A DNA stretch of 10,105 bases from a bacterium (GCA_021813595.1 JAKAKF010000158.1:1-10105), one strand, 5' to 3'. Positions 1-6,727 are shown, counted from the stretch's first letter. Notes: generated by a model not told the origin, from the sequence alone. Numbers and translations: made by a program.

Positions 1-30
1 GGGGTATAGCGGTTTTTAATTTCTAAAGTA

Positions 31-1134
31 TTATTTTTTAGAAATTCGAGAAATTTCGTTCGTTTCATATGCTTTAATTATATTTTGAACAAGTTTATGC
101 CTTAATACGTCGGTTCCGTTAAAATTAACTACTTCTATGCCGGCTATGTTCATCAGAATTTTACTCGCGGTTATAAGTCCGGATTCTTTATCGTAAGGCA
201 GATCGGTTTGTGTTATGTCGCCGTTTACGACAATCTTGGAACCCGAACCTATTCTGGTAAGCATCATTTTCATCTGTTCGTTTGTGGCATTTTGCGCTTC
301 GTCAAGTATTATAAAAGAATTATTCAAAGTTCTTCCCCTCATAAATGCTATAGGGGCAACTTCTATCACATCCGAATCTATAAGTTTTATGGCTTTTTCA
401 AATTCTAACATCTCGTAAAGGGCATCATAAAGCGGCCTTAAATAAGGATTTATTTTCTGCGAAATGTCTCCCGGAAGAAAACCTAATTTTTCGCCCGCCT
501 CTACTGCCGGACGGGTTAATACTATTCTGTCGAACAGCTTTTTTTGAAATAAAGATATTGCGCATGCCATAGCAAGATAGGTCTTGCCGGTTCCAGCCGG
601 TCCTACGCCGATAACTATATCGTTTTTATAAATAGCGTCGGTATATTTTTTTTGATTTGCGGTTCTCGGCGTTATAACCTTTTTTCTGGGGGTTATCAGT
701 ATGGTAGGATAAATCTGCGTGCCGATATCGGATCCCGGATTTTCAATTTTAAGCTTGGCTAATCTTATTAAATCGTTATCGGTTACAACTTTTCCGTTTT
801 TATACAGAATTATCAGATCGCGTATAAAACTCGCGCAAACCTCAACGTTGCCGCTATATCCCTTAACCAGCAGCATATTGCCCCTAACGGATATATCCAC
901 TTTGAATTCGTTTGCTATAATATCTTTTATATTTGCGGACGGACTGGAAAATTTATTAAAAAGTTCTAAATCTTCCAGTTCTACCTTTTCTATATGTAAT
1001 GTTTCTTTTTCGACGCCGCCGGATATTAACCGGGATTTAGGCGCTTTTGCGTTTATTTTAACCACGCCCGAAATACCCCGCATTTTCACTTCAGCGGCAG
1101 ATCCCGTTTTCCTTGTTTTATCAGTTATTCCCAA
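31..1134 (-). CDS. phoH: PhoH-like ATPase
   Basis: PhoH/YbeZ-family cytoplasmic P-loop NTPase, 367 residues, usual length for the family. An N-terminal region (about residues 45-130) resembles the nucleic-acid-binding domain that precedes the ATPase in this family. The ATPase core shows Walker A GPAGTGKT (178-185), the family signature RPAVEAGEKLGFLPGD (208-223) and Walker B IILDEAQN (275-282), followed by VVNGDITQTDLP. Family members are linked to RNA metabolism and often sit beside ybeY; only 30 bases remain to the left edge, so a ybeY neighbour cannot be seen. The first start in the open frame is TTG at 1134, with an AAAGGAG Shine-Dalgarno at 1157-1151 but a long 16-nt spacer. GTG or ATG near 1089/1083 (residues 16 and 18) are alternatives; the residues lost would be poorly conserved. 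Family call is sure, start is not. Confidence 0.95.
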   Translation of the reverse strand: MGITDKTRKTGSAAEVKMRGISGVVKINAKAPKSRLISGGVEKETLHIEKVELEDLELFNKFSSPSANIKDIIANEFKVDISVRGNMLLVKGYSGNVEVCASFIRDLIILYKNGKVVTDNDLIRLAKLKIENPGSDIGTQIYPTILITPRKKVITPRTANQKKYTDAIYKNDIVIGVGPAGTGKTYLAMACAISLFQKKLFDRIVLTRPAVEAGEKLGFLPGDISQKINPYLRPLYDALYEMLEFEKAIKLIDSDVIEVAPIAFMRGRTLNNSFIILDEAQNATNEQMKMMLTRIGSGSKIVVNGDITQTDLPYDKESGLITASKILMNIAGIEVVNFNGTDVLRHKLVQNIIKAYETNEISRISKK

Positions 1135-1192
1135 ATTTTGTTTTTAATAACTCCTTTATTGAATATATTATGATTAATTAGCCGATTTTTTG

Positions 1193-1220
1193 ATTATAAC
1201 ATTATTGATAAAAAAGTCAA
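1193..1220 (-). promoter_or_regulatory. Sigma-70-type promoter of phoH
   Basis: On the minus strand TTGACT (1220-1215) and a perfect TATAAT (1198-1193) are separated by 16 bp. The expected transcript start is near 1186, about 50 nt before the phoH start and upstream of its AAAGGAG ribosome site. It lies in the 111-bp gap after the BCAM0308-family gene, so phoH can be transcribed on its own. Confidence 0.6.
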
Positions 1221-1245
1221 AAAACGACTCTGTCTATTTTTATGC

Positions 1246-1767
1246 TTACCTTTTCCAGTAAACTCTCAACAATAAATCTCTTTCCGAAAATGAATAATCC
1301 ACTTCCCCCTTATAGGCTCTTTCCATGTTTCTTCCGATTCTTTGGGCAAGGTCTTCGCTTGTAGTAAATATTTTAATAATCTTTTCTTTCTCATTTTCTT
1401 CAATATTTTCTATTTTTTCCAGAGGGTCTATATAATCCGCTTTTTCTACGGTATTATTTATAAGATTTAAAATATCGCTTTTATGTTCGAATAAAAAGCT
1501 GCCGCTTAACTCGACGACCCCGTTGTAAAATTTTGTTTTGATTTTTAAACAGGCCGGGCAGATAGTATAATTTATATCTTCTTTCTTCTTTAAGGCGGAT
1601 TTATAAAGTTCATCGTCTTTTACCCATCTTTTATTGTGATAAATATTATGGCAAATTTTGCATACTGACATATCTTTATAGGACAGACTGTTTTTATAGG
1701 CATCGGATTCGTCGCTTGCCGAATGTTTTTTTATATTCGTTGGATTCCATCTTTTCTCGTCGAACAT
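1246..1767 (-). CDS. BCAM0308-family zinc-ribbon protein, function unknown
   Basis: A 173-residue soluble protein. Two cysteine pairs, CKIC (36-39) and CPAC (70-73), look like a zinc ribbon. KRW follows the first pair; NGVVELSGSF (82-91) and an H at 95 follow the second. The segment TTSEDLAQRIGRNMERAYKG (135-154) and the ending VYWKR match the pattern I know for the BCAM0308 family, which is widespread and uncharacterised; a distant likeness to the zinc-ribbon part of NMD3-type ribosome factors has been the basis for guesses at RNA binding. The ATG at 1767 is well supported: GGAGG at 1780-1776 lies 8 nt upstream. phoH follows on the same strand but has its own promoter. It is divergent from the L,D-transpeptidase. 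No function can be assigned. Confidence 0.8.
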   Translation of the reverse strand: MFDEKRWNPTNIKKHSASDESDAYKNSLSYKDMSVCKICHNIYHNKRWVKDDELYKSALKKKEDINYTICPACLKIKTKFYNGVVELSGSFLFEHKSDILNLINNTVEKADYIDPLEKIENIEENEKEKIIKIFTTSEDLAQRIGRNMERAYKGEVDYSFSERDLLLRVYWKR

Positions 1768-1824
1768 TTCATTTGCCTCCTTAATCCTATTAATATAATA
1801 TATTTATGTTTGGCTTCTATTTCA

Positions 1825-1833
1825 ATTATACCA
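1825..1833 (-). promoter_or_regulatory. Extended -10 promoter candidate for the BCAM0308-family gene
   Basis: The minus strand reads TGGTATAAT here, an extended -10 (TGn-TATAAT); no good -35 is visible, which is tolerable for this promoter type. Transcription would begin near 1818, about 50 nt before the ATG at 1767 and its GGAGG site. Its position argues that 1806-1937 is regulatory DNA rather than the 5' end of the transpeptidase gene. Confidence 0.4.
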
Positions 1834-1898
1834 TATTAAACAATCTTTTTGCCCTAATAAGTAATAAAATTATCTTTAAAATTAACGCCGATAATATA

Positions 1899-1927
1899 TT
1901 GAAAATATCCGCCTTAAATGGCATAAT
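1899..1927 (+). promoter_or_regulatory. Possible promoter of the L,D-transpeptidase gene
   Basis: TTGAAA (1899-1904) and CATAAT (1922-1927) are 17 bp apart. The start site would fall near 1934, giving an almost leaderless transcript for the ATG at 1938. A second candidate, TTGCCT at 1774 with TATAAT about 15 bp later, would give a 130-nt leader. The DNA is AT-rich, so chance matches are likely and neither is secure. Confidence 0.3.
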
Positions 1928-1937
1928 ATTAAAAGTT

Positions 1938-2969
1938 ATGCGACTAAAAAAAATTTATATTTATATTATAACTGCATTTATTTCCATATTTATTTTGGCT
2001 GCCGCAGGCTTTATGAAATATCTGCCTTCTGCCGCCAAAACATCCGCTTTATCGAAAAAATCGGCGGCGGTACTGCCGGAATTATCGGAATATAATTCGT
2101 CAAGGCCTTTAAGCCCTCCTATATGCAAGGGCGAACGGTTTAACGCACAGCAAAGCGAGCAAACCGTATTTTACTGCACCGTTAAATATCTGCAATACCT
2201 GCGCTATCTTCCGGTTTTATCCGACGGTCCGGATAAATACAAATTTTCGTTTCCCGTTCCGGATATTTTACATAGGGTTGCGGATTCATATGAATGGAAT
2301 CCTCAAAATCCTTTTATTTTGGGGGCGGCAGCGCAATATCTGAAGGTATCTGGTAAGCTTAGAGGCGGAGAATACGCAAGGCCTCAAATAGACGTGGCGC
2401 TTTTGTCGGAACTTAAAGAAAGTGCGGCAAATGGGAAATTTGACCCCAATCCGTGGAAATGGGTTCTTGTCAGGCAGGCCGAAAAAAATGAAACGGTTCA
2501 ATTATATGAAAACGGAAAGAAAATATTTTCTTCGCCTGCGAATACAGGCGAATTTGCAACTACCCCCGACGGAACATGGTATGTTTTCCTCCGTTATCAC
2601 GATACTACCATGAGCGGGCTGTCGCCGAAAAGAATTCCCACGAAAATGTACGAATCTTTAAAAGCAAAACACCCCGGCATGGTCGCCTGTTTGGATGGAC
2701 ACCCGATAAAATGGGTTGCATACGACGATTCCGGCATTAAATACGTGGATTATTTTAACAAAGGAATAGCTCTGCATTATATTCCCCGCGCCCATTACGG
2801 ATTTCCTCAATCGGCCGGCTGTATTGAAATACCGAAGCAAAACGCCAAATTTTTGCACAAAAATATAGGCTACGGAACTATAGTTACGGTTATAGGTTCT
2901 GTCGGAAATGCCGGGGCAAAAAAACAAGCCGGAGGAACAGCCTCAACCGGCAAATCCTGCACCGAATAA
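1938..2969 (+). CDS. L,D-transpeptidase (YkuD family), membrane-anchored
   Basis: Predicted to form 3-3 (DAP-DAP) cross-links in peptidoglycan, or to attach proteins to it, outside the cytoplasmic membrane. Using the ATG at 1938 the protein has 343 residues. A basic start MRLKK and a hydrophobic stretch (about 6-24) form a signal anchor or signal peptide. A proline/serine-rich linker follows. A region resembling a peptidoglycan-binding module precedes DPNPWKWVLV (169-178), which opens the catalytic domain. The YkuD signature is visible as H280 and H286 through GFPQSAGCIEIP (288-299), with catalytic C295. The frame is open back to an ATG at 1806, but the added 44 residues are AT-rich, would bury the signal sequence, and overlap a candidate promoter. 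It is the only plus-strand gene, divergent from the zinc-ribbon gene and convergent with lexA (11 bp between stops). Confidence 0.88.
   Translation: MRLKKIYIYIITAFISIFILAAAGFMKYLPSAAKTSALSKKSAAVLPELSEYNSSRPLSPPICKGERFNAQQSEQTVFYCTVKYLQYLRYLPVLSDGPDKYKFSFPVPDILHRVADSYEWNPQNPFILGAAAQYLKVSGKLRGGEYARPQIDVALLSELKESAANGKFDPNPWKWVLVRQAEKNETVQLYENGKKIFSSPANTGEFATTPDGTWYVFLRYHDTTMSGLSPKRIPTKMYESLKAKHPGMVACLDGHPIKWVAYDDSGIKYVDYFNKGIALHYIPRAHYGFPQSAGCIEIPKQNAKFLHKNIGYGTIVTVIGSVGNAGAKKQAGGTASTGKSCTE
2918..2951 (-). terminator. Rho-independent terminator of lexA, antisense to the L,D-transpeptidase 3' end
   Basis: Read on the minus strand 30 bases after the lexA stop: GCCGG (2951-2947), a TTG bulge, AGG, loop CTGTT, CCT, CCGGC (2932-2928), then TTG and seven T (2924-2918). 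The U-tract is present only in the lexA direction. The stem lies inside the last codons of the convergent gene, so both sequences share these bases. Confidence 0.5.
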
Positions 2970-2980
2970 AATAATAACGC

Positions 2981-3757
2981 CTAATATTTCCTCAATAAGC
3001 CTACAAGCTCCCCTATTATTTTAACTCTATTTTCGTCTAAAACTATAGGTTTAAAAGCGGGGTTGGCAGGCATAAGTTTGACCTTCCCGTTTTTGAGCCT
3101 GTAATATCTTTTAAGCGTCGCCTCATAACCTTCCACAATAGCCGTTACTATTCTTCCGTTCGGAACCTCGCCGGTCTTTTTCAAGATAATAACATCCTTG
3201 TCGGCTATCATATCTTCCGCCATTGAATCGCCTTTAACTTTAAGAGCGAATAAATCGCCGGGGCGTTTAGATGTAAATCCCTCCGGTATGGCAATGGTTT
3301 CGTTTATCTGGACGGCTTCAACGGGGTAGCCCGCCTGAATATAACCATATAGAGGTATATACCGGGTATCATATAGAGGGTATTGAATATCGTCGAAGGA
3401 AACACCGGAAGATAGAAACGCACGCCGTTTTTGTTGTTCGCGGCCAGCGTCGGATTCAGGCAAGTTAATATTATCTGCATAAGAATATCTGAATGGTTCG
3501 CCGCCGCCTGTTTGTTTTAATAAGTTACTATTAATTTTGGCGCTAAGGTATTTTTCGGTTAAAAACAGAGACCTTTTTCTGCCTGGGACAGCGTCTATCA
3601 AACCACGGTCCTTTAAAGATTTTATATGCTTAAAGACGGTGGACTTGGAAGAAATGCCTATTCCGCAGCATATCTCTTCATAAGACGGGGCATACCCTTT
3701 TTTGCTTTCATAATCTATTATAAAATCTATTATGTTTTTTTGTCTTTTGCTTATCAT
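2981..3757 (-). CDS. lexA: LexA repressor, SOS regulator with self-cleaving S24 protease domain
   Basis: Represses DNA-damage genes and cleaves itself when stimulated by RecA filaments. The N-terminal winged helix (about 1-66) starts MISKRQKNIIDFI and carries the recognition helix SSKSTVFKHIKSLKDRG. The protease domain (about 133-258) has cleavage site A142-G143 in YIQAGYPVEA, nucleophile S178 in GDSM and general base K216 in ATLKRYY. At 258 residues it is longer than the roughly 200-residue standard: the linker between domains (about 70-131) carries some 50 extra, polar, low-conservation residues. The ATG at 3757 is the only sensible start, with a stop in frame just upstream, but it has no Shine-Dalgarno of its own. 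The restriction-modification gene lies 154 bp upstream on the same strand. I see no GTTC/GAAC or CTGT-type operator in that gap. Confidence 0.93.
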   Translation of the reverse strand: MISKRQKNIIDFIIDYESKKGYAPSYEEICCGIGISSKSTVFKHIKSLKDRGLIDAVPGRKRSLFLTEKYLSAKINSNLLKQTGGGEPFRYSYADNINLPESDAGREQQKRRAFLSSGVSFDDIQYPLYDTRYIPLYGYIQAGYPVEAVQINETIAIPEGFTSKRPGDLFALKVKGDSMAEDMIADKDVIILKKTGEVPNGRIVTAIVEGYEATLKRYYRLKNGKVKLMPANPAFKPIVLDENRVKIIGELVGLLRKY

Positions 3758-3761
3758 ATTT

Positions 3762-3800
3762 CTATAAATTTAAATAATTTCTTTTAAGATTTAATATCAT
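3762..3800 (-). CDS. Possible 12-codon leader ORF of lexA
   Basis: A minus-strand ATG at 3800 is preceded by GAGAGGGG (3811-3804), whose GAGG core is 5 nt from the ATG, one of the best ribosome sites in the window. It encodes MILNLKRNYLNL and stops with TAG at 3764-3762, only 4 nt before the lexA ATG. lexA itself has no visible ribosome site, so termination-reinitiation could feed it. The peptide shows no known motif and may merely be a vehicle for coupling; chance is not excluded. Confidence 0.3.
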   Translation of the reverse strand: MILNLKRNYLNL

Positions 3801-3911
3801 TTTCCCCTCTCTAAAAGCGTAATACTCGATATGCGCGACATTGTCCTTTGTTTTGTTGATTATAACCCCATATTTTTGATTGTTTTTTTCCTAAGCTAAA
3901 TAAAAAATAAA

Positions 3912-6362
3912 TCATGTTAGTTTTGAAATTTCATTATTAGCTTCTTCAATTTTTTTACGTGCTTCCGCCGTCTTGTAGACAGCGTCTTTAAGGATTTCCC
4001 CTATCGATTTTTGAATTTCTTCCGATGGTAAAATAATTTTTATTTTCTTTAAGTCAGATGACCGAATACTTTGCAAGATTGAACCGCTTGAAATTCTCTC
4101 TAATTGTAACTGTCCATATTCCGAGTTTAAGAATGACACTATATAATAAGGATTGATTTCTTTTTTAATTTTGATATTAATAAGAAAACCTGAAGCAACA
4201 CCACCTATTAAATCAGGGGGTATATTTGCCGCTATACCAGAATTACCTGCTCTGGTCATCACAATAGAGTTTTCATCTACTTGATTTTTAATTATATCCT
4301 TATCATCAGTTTCAAGCGAATTTTTGATATATTTTAAATTTTCAAAATTTATTCCTTCTTTGGTTATGCTTTTGACAAGAATATATGGGATACCCTTTTT
4401 TTTATCAACATAAATTGAGGCATCATCTATATTGGCACCATTATGAATAGATGCAATAATATCACCAAAATTGACCACTGAATATTTAGATTTTTCAATT
4501 TTATCTAAATTAGCAATATATTTCCTTAAATATCTTTTGGCTACAAAACTACTTTCTAAGAACTTTGATTTTATAAATAAATTATTTTCATCTGACTGTT
4601 TATTTTTATAAAATTTAGCAATATCAGGAATATCATCTTTGTTAATAGGTCTTCCTTTCTTATCATGTCCACAATATTTATTTATCGATATAAAAATATC
4701 TTTTTGCGGATTTCTTCCTTTCTGAATAAATAATACGCTTGTATTAATAGTAACATTAGGACTAAAAGTTTCAAATGGCAATTCAACTATTGCAAATAAG
4801 TTTCCCTTATCCAAAATATACTGCCTTAGATATTCCTCTTGTTGATTTCCTAAAATACCACTTGGAAGCACCATTGCCATTCTTCCGCCGTTTTTTAATA
4901 AATCTAAACATCTTTCTATAAATAAAACTTGGGGTTGTTCCTGTTTTTTTAATTTTTCCGTTTTAATCCACTTATTGACTTTACTATCAAACTTCCATTT
5001 ATAACCGACATTAAATTGTTTTAATTTTGCTTCTCCTGAAACAGTAATCTTACTTCCAAAAGGTGGATTTGTTAGTAAAATATCAAAACTTTCCATTGGA
5101 ATCTTTAACTTTGTTTCTGCTTTCCAGCTATTAGGATTTTCCAAACTATCTTCACAGAAAATACCGGTTGTTCCATCGCCAACTAAATTCATATATGCCT
5201 TGGCAACTTTACTTAGAAAATAATCCTTATCAATTCCCCTAAAATTATTTGTTGCAATATCAATTTTCTTCCTTACTATTTCTGTTTCCTTCCAACCAAG
5301 AGTTTGATATTTTCTATCCGCTATATCCCAAACATATTTTAAAGCATCAATTAAAAAACCCCCGCTACCACAAGCTGGATCTATAATTTTATCATTTTCA
5401 TTAGGTTCTAAAATATCAACTACCATTTTAACAACATTTCTCGGCGTAAAAAATTGACCTTGTTCACCCTTTAGGGCATGCCCAATAAATGTTTCAAAAG
5501 CATCTGCTATAATATCTCGCTCGCTATTCATTAAGGAATAATTTTGAAGTTCGCCCACGACATATATAATGGAATTTGTATCAAGTAAAATTCTATCGTC
5601 CATATCGATTACTTCTGGCAAATTAGTCTTGACTTCTTGAAAAATTCCTAATATTCTTGATTCTACTTCTTCTGGTTTTTCATTTAATCCTGCACGAAAT
5701 TTTATAATATCATTAGGTGCAGTATTTTTTTCATCATAAAGTTTACAAAAAATTAAATTAATGAGTTGCTGCGCTAACACTTCATCTCTTGTTGCCCCAA
5801 CTGTATTTGCGGCAAGATAATTCCTTATTGATTTAAATATTGCTTTTAAATTATGTGTTGGCTTTAAATCTTTTTGCTTAAATCTTCCGATATCTTCAAT
5901 TCTTTGTCCATATTTTGGAATATTCGGAATTTCTTCAAACTCAATTCTCCCTTGTTTCTCAATTTTTCTTAAAAAGAACCTTTCATTTCCGTTAAACCAA
6001 ACTCCCAAATAAGCATTTGAAAACCTTAAATAATCTTGAAGTTGTGTTCTTCCGTCTTTTCTTGTTTTATTTTTACATTCAACGATAATATAAATTTCAT
6101 CTTCTTGTTTTTTACTATTAGGAAAAACTGCGATATCCACAGGATATTCTTTTTTCGTATCAGAAGGTCTTACTTTTACTCTAAATTGCGGTCTTGTTTG
6201 AATATGTTCTTTTGGGTAATTGTAATCTTCAACTAGTTGTCTGGTAAAAACTTGGACAGCCTCAATCTCTTCACTATTAGCTTTTACCTCTTGTCCAGAA
6301 ATAAAATCAACGAGATAACCTGTTTTTGTTTGATTTGAACCGCTTTCTTTTAATTTAGCCAT
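3912..6362 (-). CDS. Single-chain restriction-modification enzyme: nuclease, N6-adenine methylase and specificity domain (Type IIG-like)
   Basis: An 816-residue fusion. Residues about 30-135 form a Type I HsdR N-terminal-like PD-(D/E)XK nuclease: PVD with D76, then VECK with E95 and K97. Residues about 170-550 are an HsdM-type methylase with the family motif GQFFTPRNV (302-310), SAM-binding DPACGSGGF (328-336) and catalytic NPPF (432-435). Residues about 625-790 resemble a single HsdS target-recognition domain (IPYILVKSI; NSIVMTRAGNSG; LKKIKIILPS), followed by a short predicted coiled coil. No helicase or translocase motif is present, so cleavage close to the site, as in Type IIG enzymes, is expected rather than Type I translocation. 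One recognition domain suggests a half-site or dimer. Start: ATG at 6362; a stop lies in frame just upstream, and AAAGG is 12 nt away. The gene is markedly AT-rich (4501-4560 has 14 G/C of 60; 8461-8520 in murJ/asd territory has 27), consistent with acquisition. Recognition sequence cannot be deduced. Confidence 0.88.
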   Translation of the reverse strand: MAKLKESGSNQTKTGYLVDFISGQEVKANSEEIEAVQVFTRQLVEDYNYPKEHIQTRPQFRVKVRPSDTKKEYPVDIAVFPNSKKQEDEIYIIVECKNKTRKDGRTQLQDYLRFSNAYLGVWFNGNERFFLRKIEKQGRIEFEEIPNIPKYGQRIEDIGRFKQKDLKPTHNLKAIFKSIRNYLAANTVGATRDEVLAQQLINLIFCKLYDEKNTAPNDIIKFRAGLNEKPEEVESRILGIFQEVKTNLPEVIDMDDRILLDTNSIIYVVGELQNYSLMNSERDIIADAFETFIGHALKGEQGQFFTPRNVVKMVVDILEPNENDKIIDPACGSGGFLIDALKYVWDIADRKYQTLGWKETEIVRKKIDIATNNFRGIDKDYFLSKVAKAYMNLVGDGTTGIFCEDSLENPNSWKAETKLKIPMESFDILLTNPPFGSKITVSGEAKLKQFNVGYKWKFDSKVNKWIKTEKLKKQEQPQVLFIERCLDLLKNGGRMAMVLPSGILGNQQEEYLRQYILDKGNLFAIVELPFETFSPNVTINTSVLFIQKGRNPQKDIFISINKYCGHDKKGRPINKDDIPDIAKFYKNKQSDENNLFIKSKFLESSFVAKRYLRKYIANLDKIEKSKYSVVNFGDIIASIHNGANIDDASIYVDKKKGIPYILVKSITKEGINFENLKYIKNSLETDDKDIIKNQVDENSIVMTRAGNSGIAANIPPDLIGGVASGFLINIKIKKEINPYYIVSFLNSEYGQLQLERISSGSILQSIRSSDLKKIKIILPSEEIQKSIGEILKDAVYKTAEARKKIEEANNEISKLT

Positions 6363-6397
6363 GTTGTTTATCGACCTTTTAAATTAAAATTCCATCT

Positions 6398-6511
6398 TAT
6401 ATACGTTTCGTCGATTTCTACTGTCCCCTTTAATGCGCATGCCATAAGGTCTTCTTTAATAACTAATCATACGCGGTGGGCTAAATGCCATGCGGAACGG
6501 TAATAACCTGA
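6398..6511 (-). pseudogene. Fragment of an ISXO2-like (IS1595 family) transposase
   Basis: Translating the minus strand from about 6511 gives a stretch ending YYRSAWHLAHRV, a TGA stop at 6469-6467, then LVIKEDLMACALKGTVEI and DETYI, ending at 6398. The KSAW..HR region followed by LKGTVE(I/V)DETY(I/V) is the hallmark of the DDE domain of ISXO2-like transposases; the D in DET is the first catalytic acid. The internal TGA sits where an Arg codon CGA is expected (a C-to-T change). Only about 38 residues are left; the zinc-ribbon N-terminus, the GGK that normally follows DETYI, and the rest of the catalytic domain are gone. I found no terminal inverted repeats. It occupies the leader between the upstream promoter and the restriction-modification gene. 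Confidence 0.72.
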
Positions 6512-6558
6512 CACTGACACGATGTTTCTTTAGAATCATCCTATTTATTTTTTATTTT

Positions 6559-6588
6559 ATTATATCGAACATTAGGCGAACATGTCAA
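6559..6588 (-). promoter_or_regulatory. Strong consensus promoter upstream of the restriction-modification gene
   Basis: Minus-strand TTGACA (6588-6583) and TATAAT (6564-6559) both match consensus exactly, with an 18-bp spacer. Transcription starts near 6552 and runs leftwards through the transposase fragment into the restriction-modification gene, a leader of about 190 nt, and could continue to lexA. It starts just after the terminator of the leuB-asd-murJ unit. Confidence 0.75.
6567..6581 (-). promoter_or_regulatory. Direct-repeat operator candidate GTTC-N7-GTTC (LexA-box-like)
   Basis: Minus strand GTTCGCCTAATGTTC lies wholly in the spacer between the -35 and -10 boxes. On the plus strand the repeat extends to CGAACAT-N4-CGAACAT. 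GTTC-N7-GTTC is the established LexA box of Alphaproteobacteria. A repressor bound here would block RNA polymerase. That LexA of this organism binds it is inference; the region before lexA has no such box. Confidence 0.5.
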
Positions 6589-6606
6589 TAAAAAATTTAA
6601 TACTTT

Positions 6607-6652
6607 AAAAATAACAGGTAAAAGAAATCTGCCGCATCATTTCTCCCCCTGT
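6607..6652 (-). terminator. Intrinsic terminator of the leuB-asd-murJ operon
   Basis: Minus strand: ACAGG (6652-6648), GGG, AGAAAT (6644-6639), a 10-nt loop, ATTTCT (6628-6623), TTT pairing G-U with GGG, one bulged A, CCTGT (6618-6614), then TATTTTT. It lies 76 bp after the murJ stop. The stem is long but G-U rich. A T5 run also follows it in the plus direction, though no plus-strand gene reads into it. Confidence 0.5.
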
Positions 6653-6727
6653 TTTTCCTATGCGCTCTTTACTGCCTTATGCGGTTTATATATTTATTTA
6701 ACGCATTTAAGCAATTATGGTATATGG

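Noticed and set aside
239..250. Closely spaced GAAC repeats inside phoH as a second LexA-like box
   Set aside because: Spacing is only 2 bp, inside coding sequence, and not near a promoter.
719..1147. 142-codon open frame on the plus strand opposite the phoH 5' half
   Set aside because: Antisense to a clear PhoH gene, no ribosome site, and the translation is low-complexity Ser/Leu/Ile-rich shadow sequence with no motif.
1206..1229. Hairpin AGTC/GACT with T-runs as a terminator for the BCAM0308-family gene
   Set aside because: The stem is only 4 bp and its bases are better explained as the -35 region of the phoH promoter.
1806..1937. N-terminal 44-residue extension of the L,D-transpeptidase
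   Set aside because: AT-rich, no ribosome site at 1806, it would place the signal anchor internally, and it overlaps a likely promoter of the divergent gene.
3912..6362. Classical three-gene Type I restriction system
   Set aside because: No separate hsdS or hsdR gene and no helicase motifs in the window; nuclease and specificity parts are fused to the methylase.
6632..6684. Inverted repeat CCGCAT/ATGCGG as element ends or operator
   Set aside because: Only 6 bp with a 41-bp loop; expected by chance and not linked to the transposase fragment.
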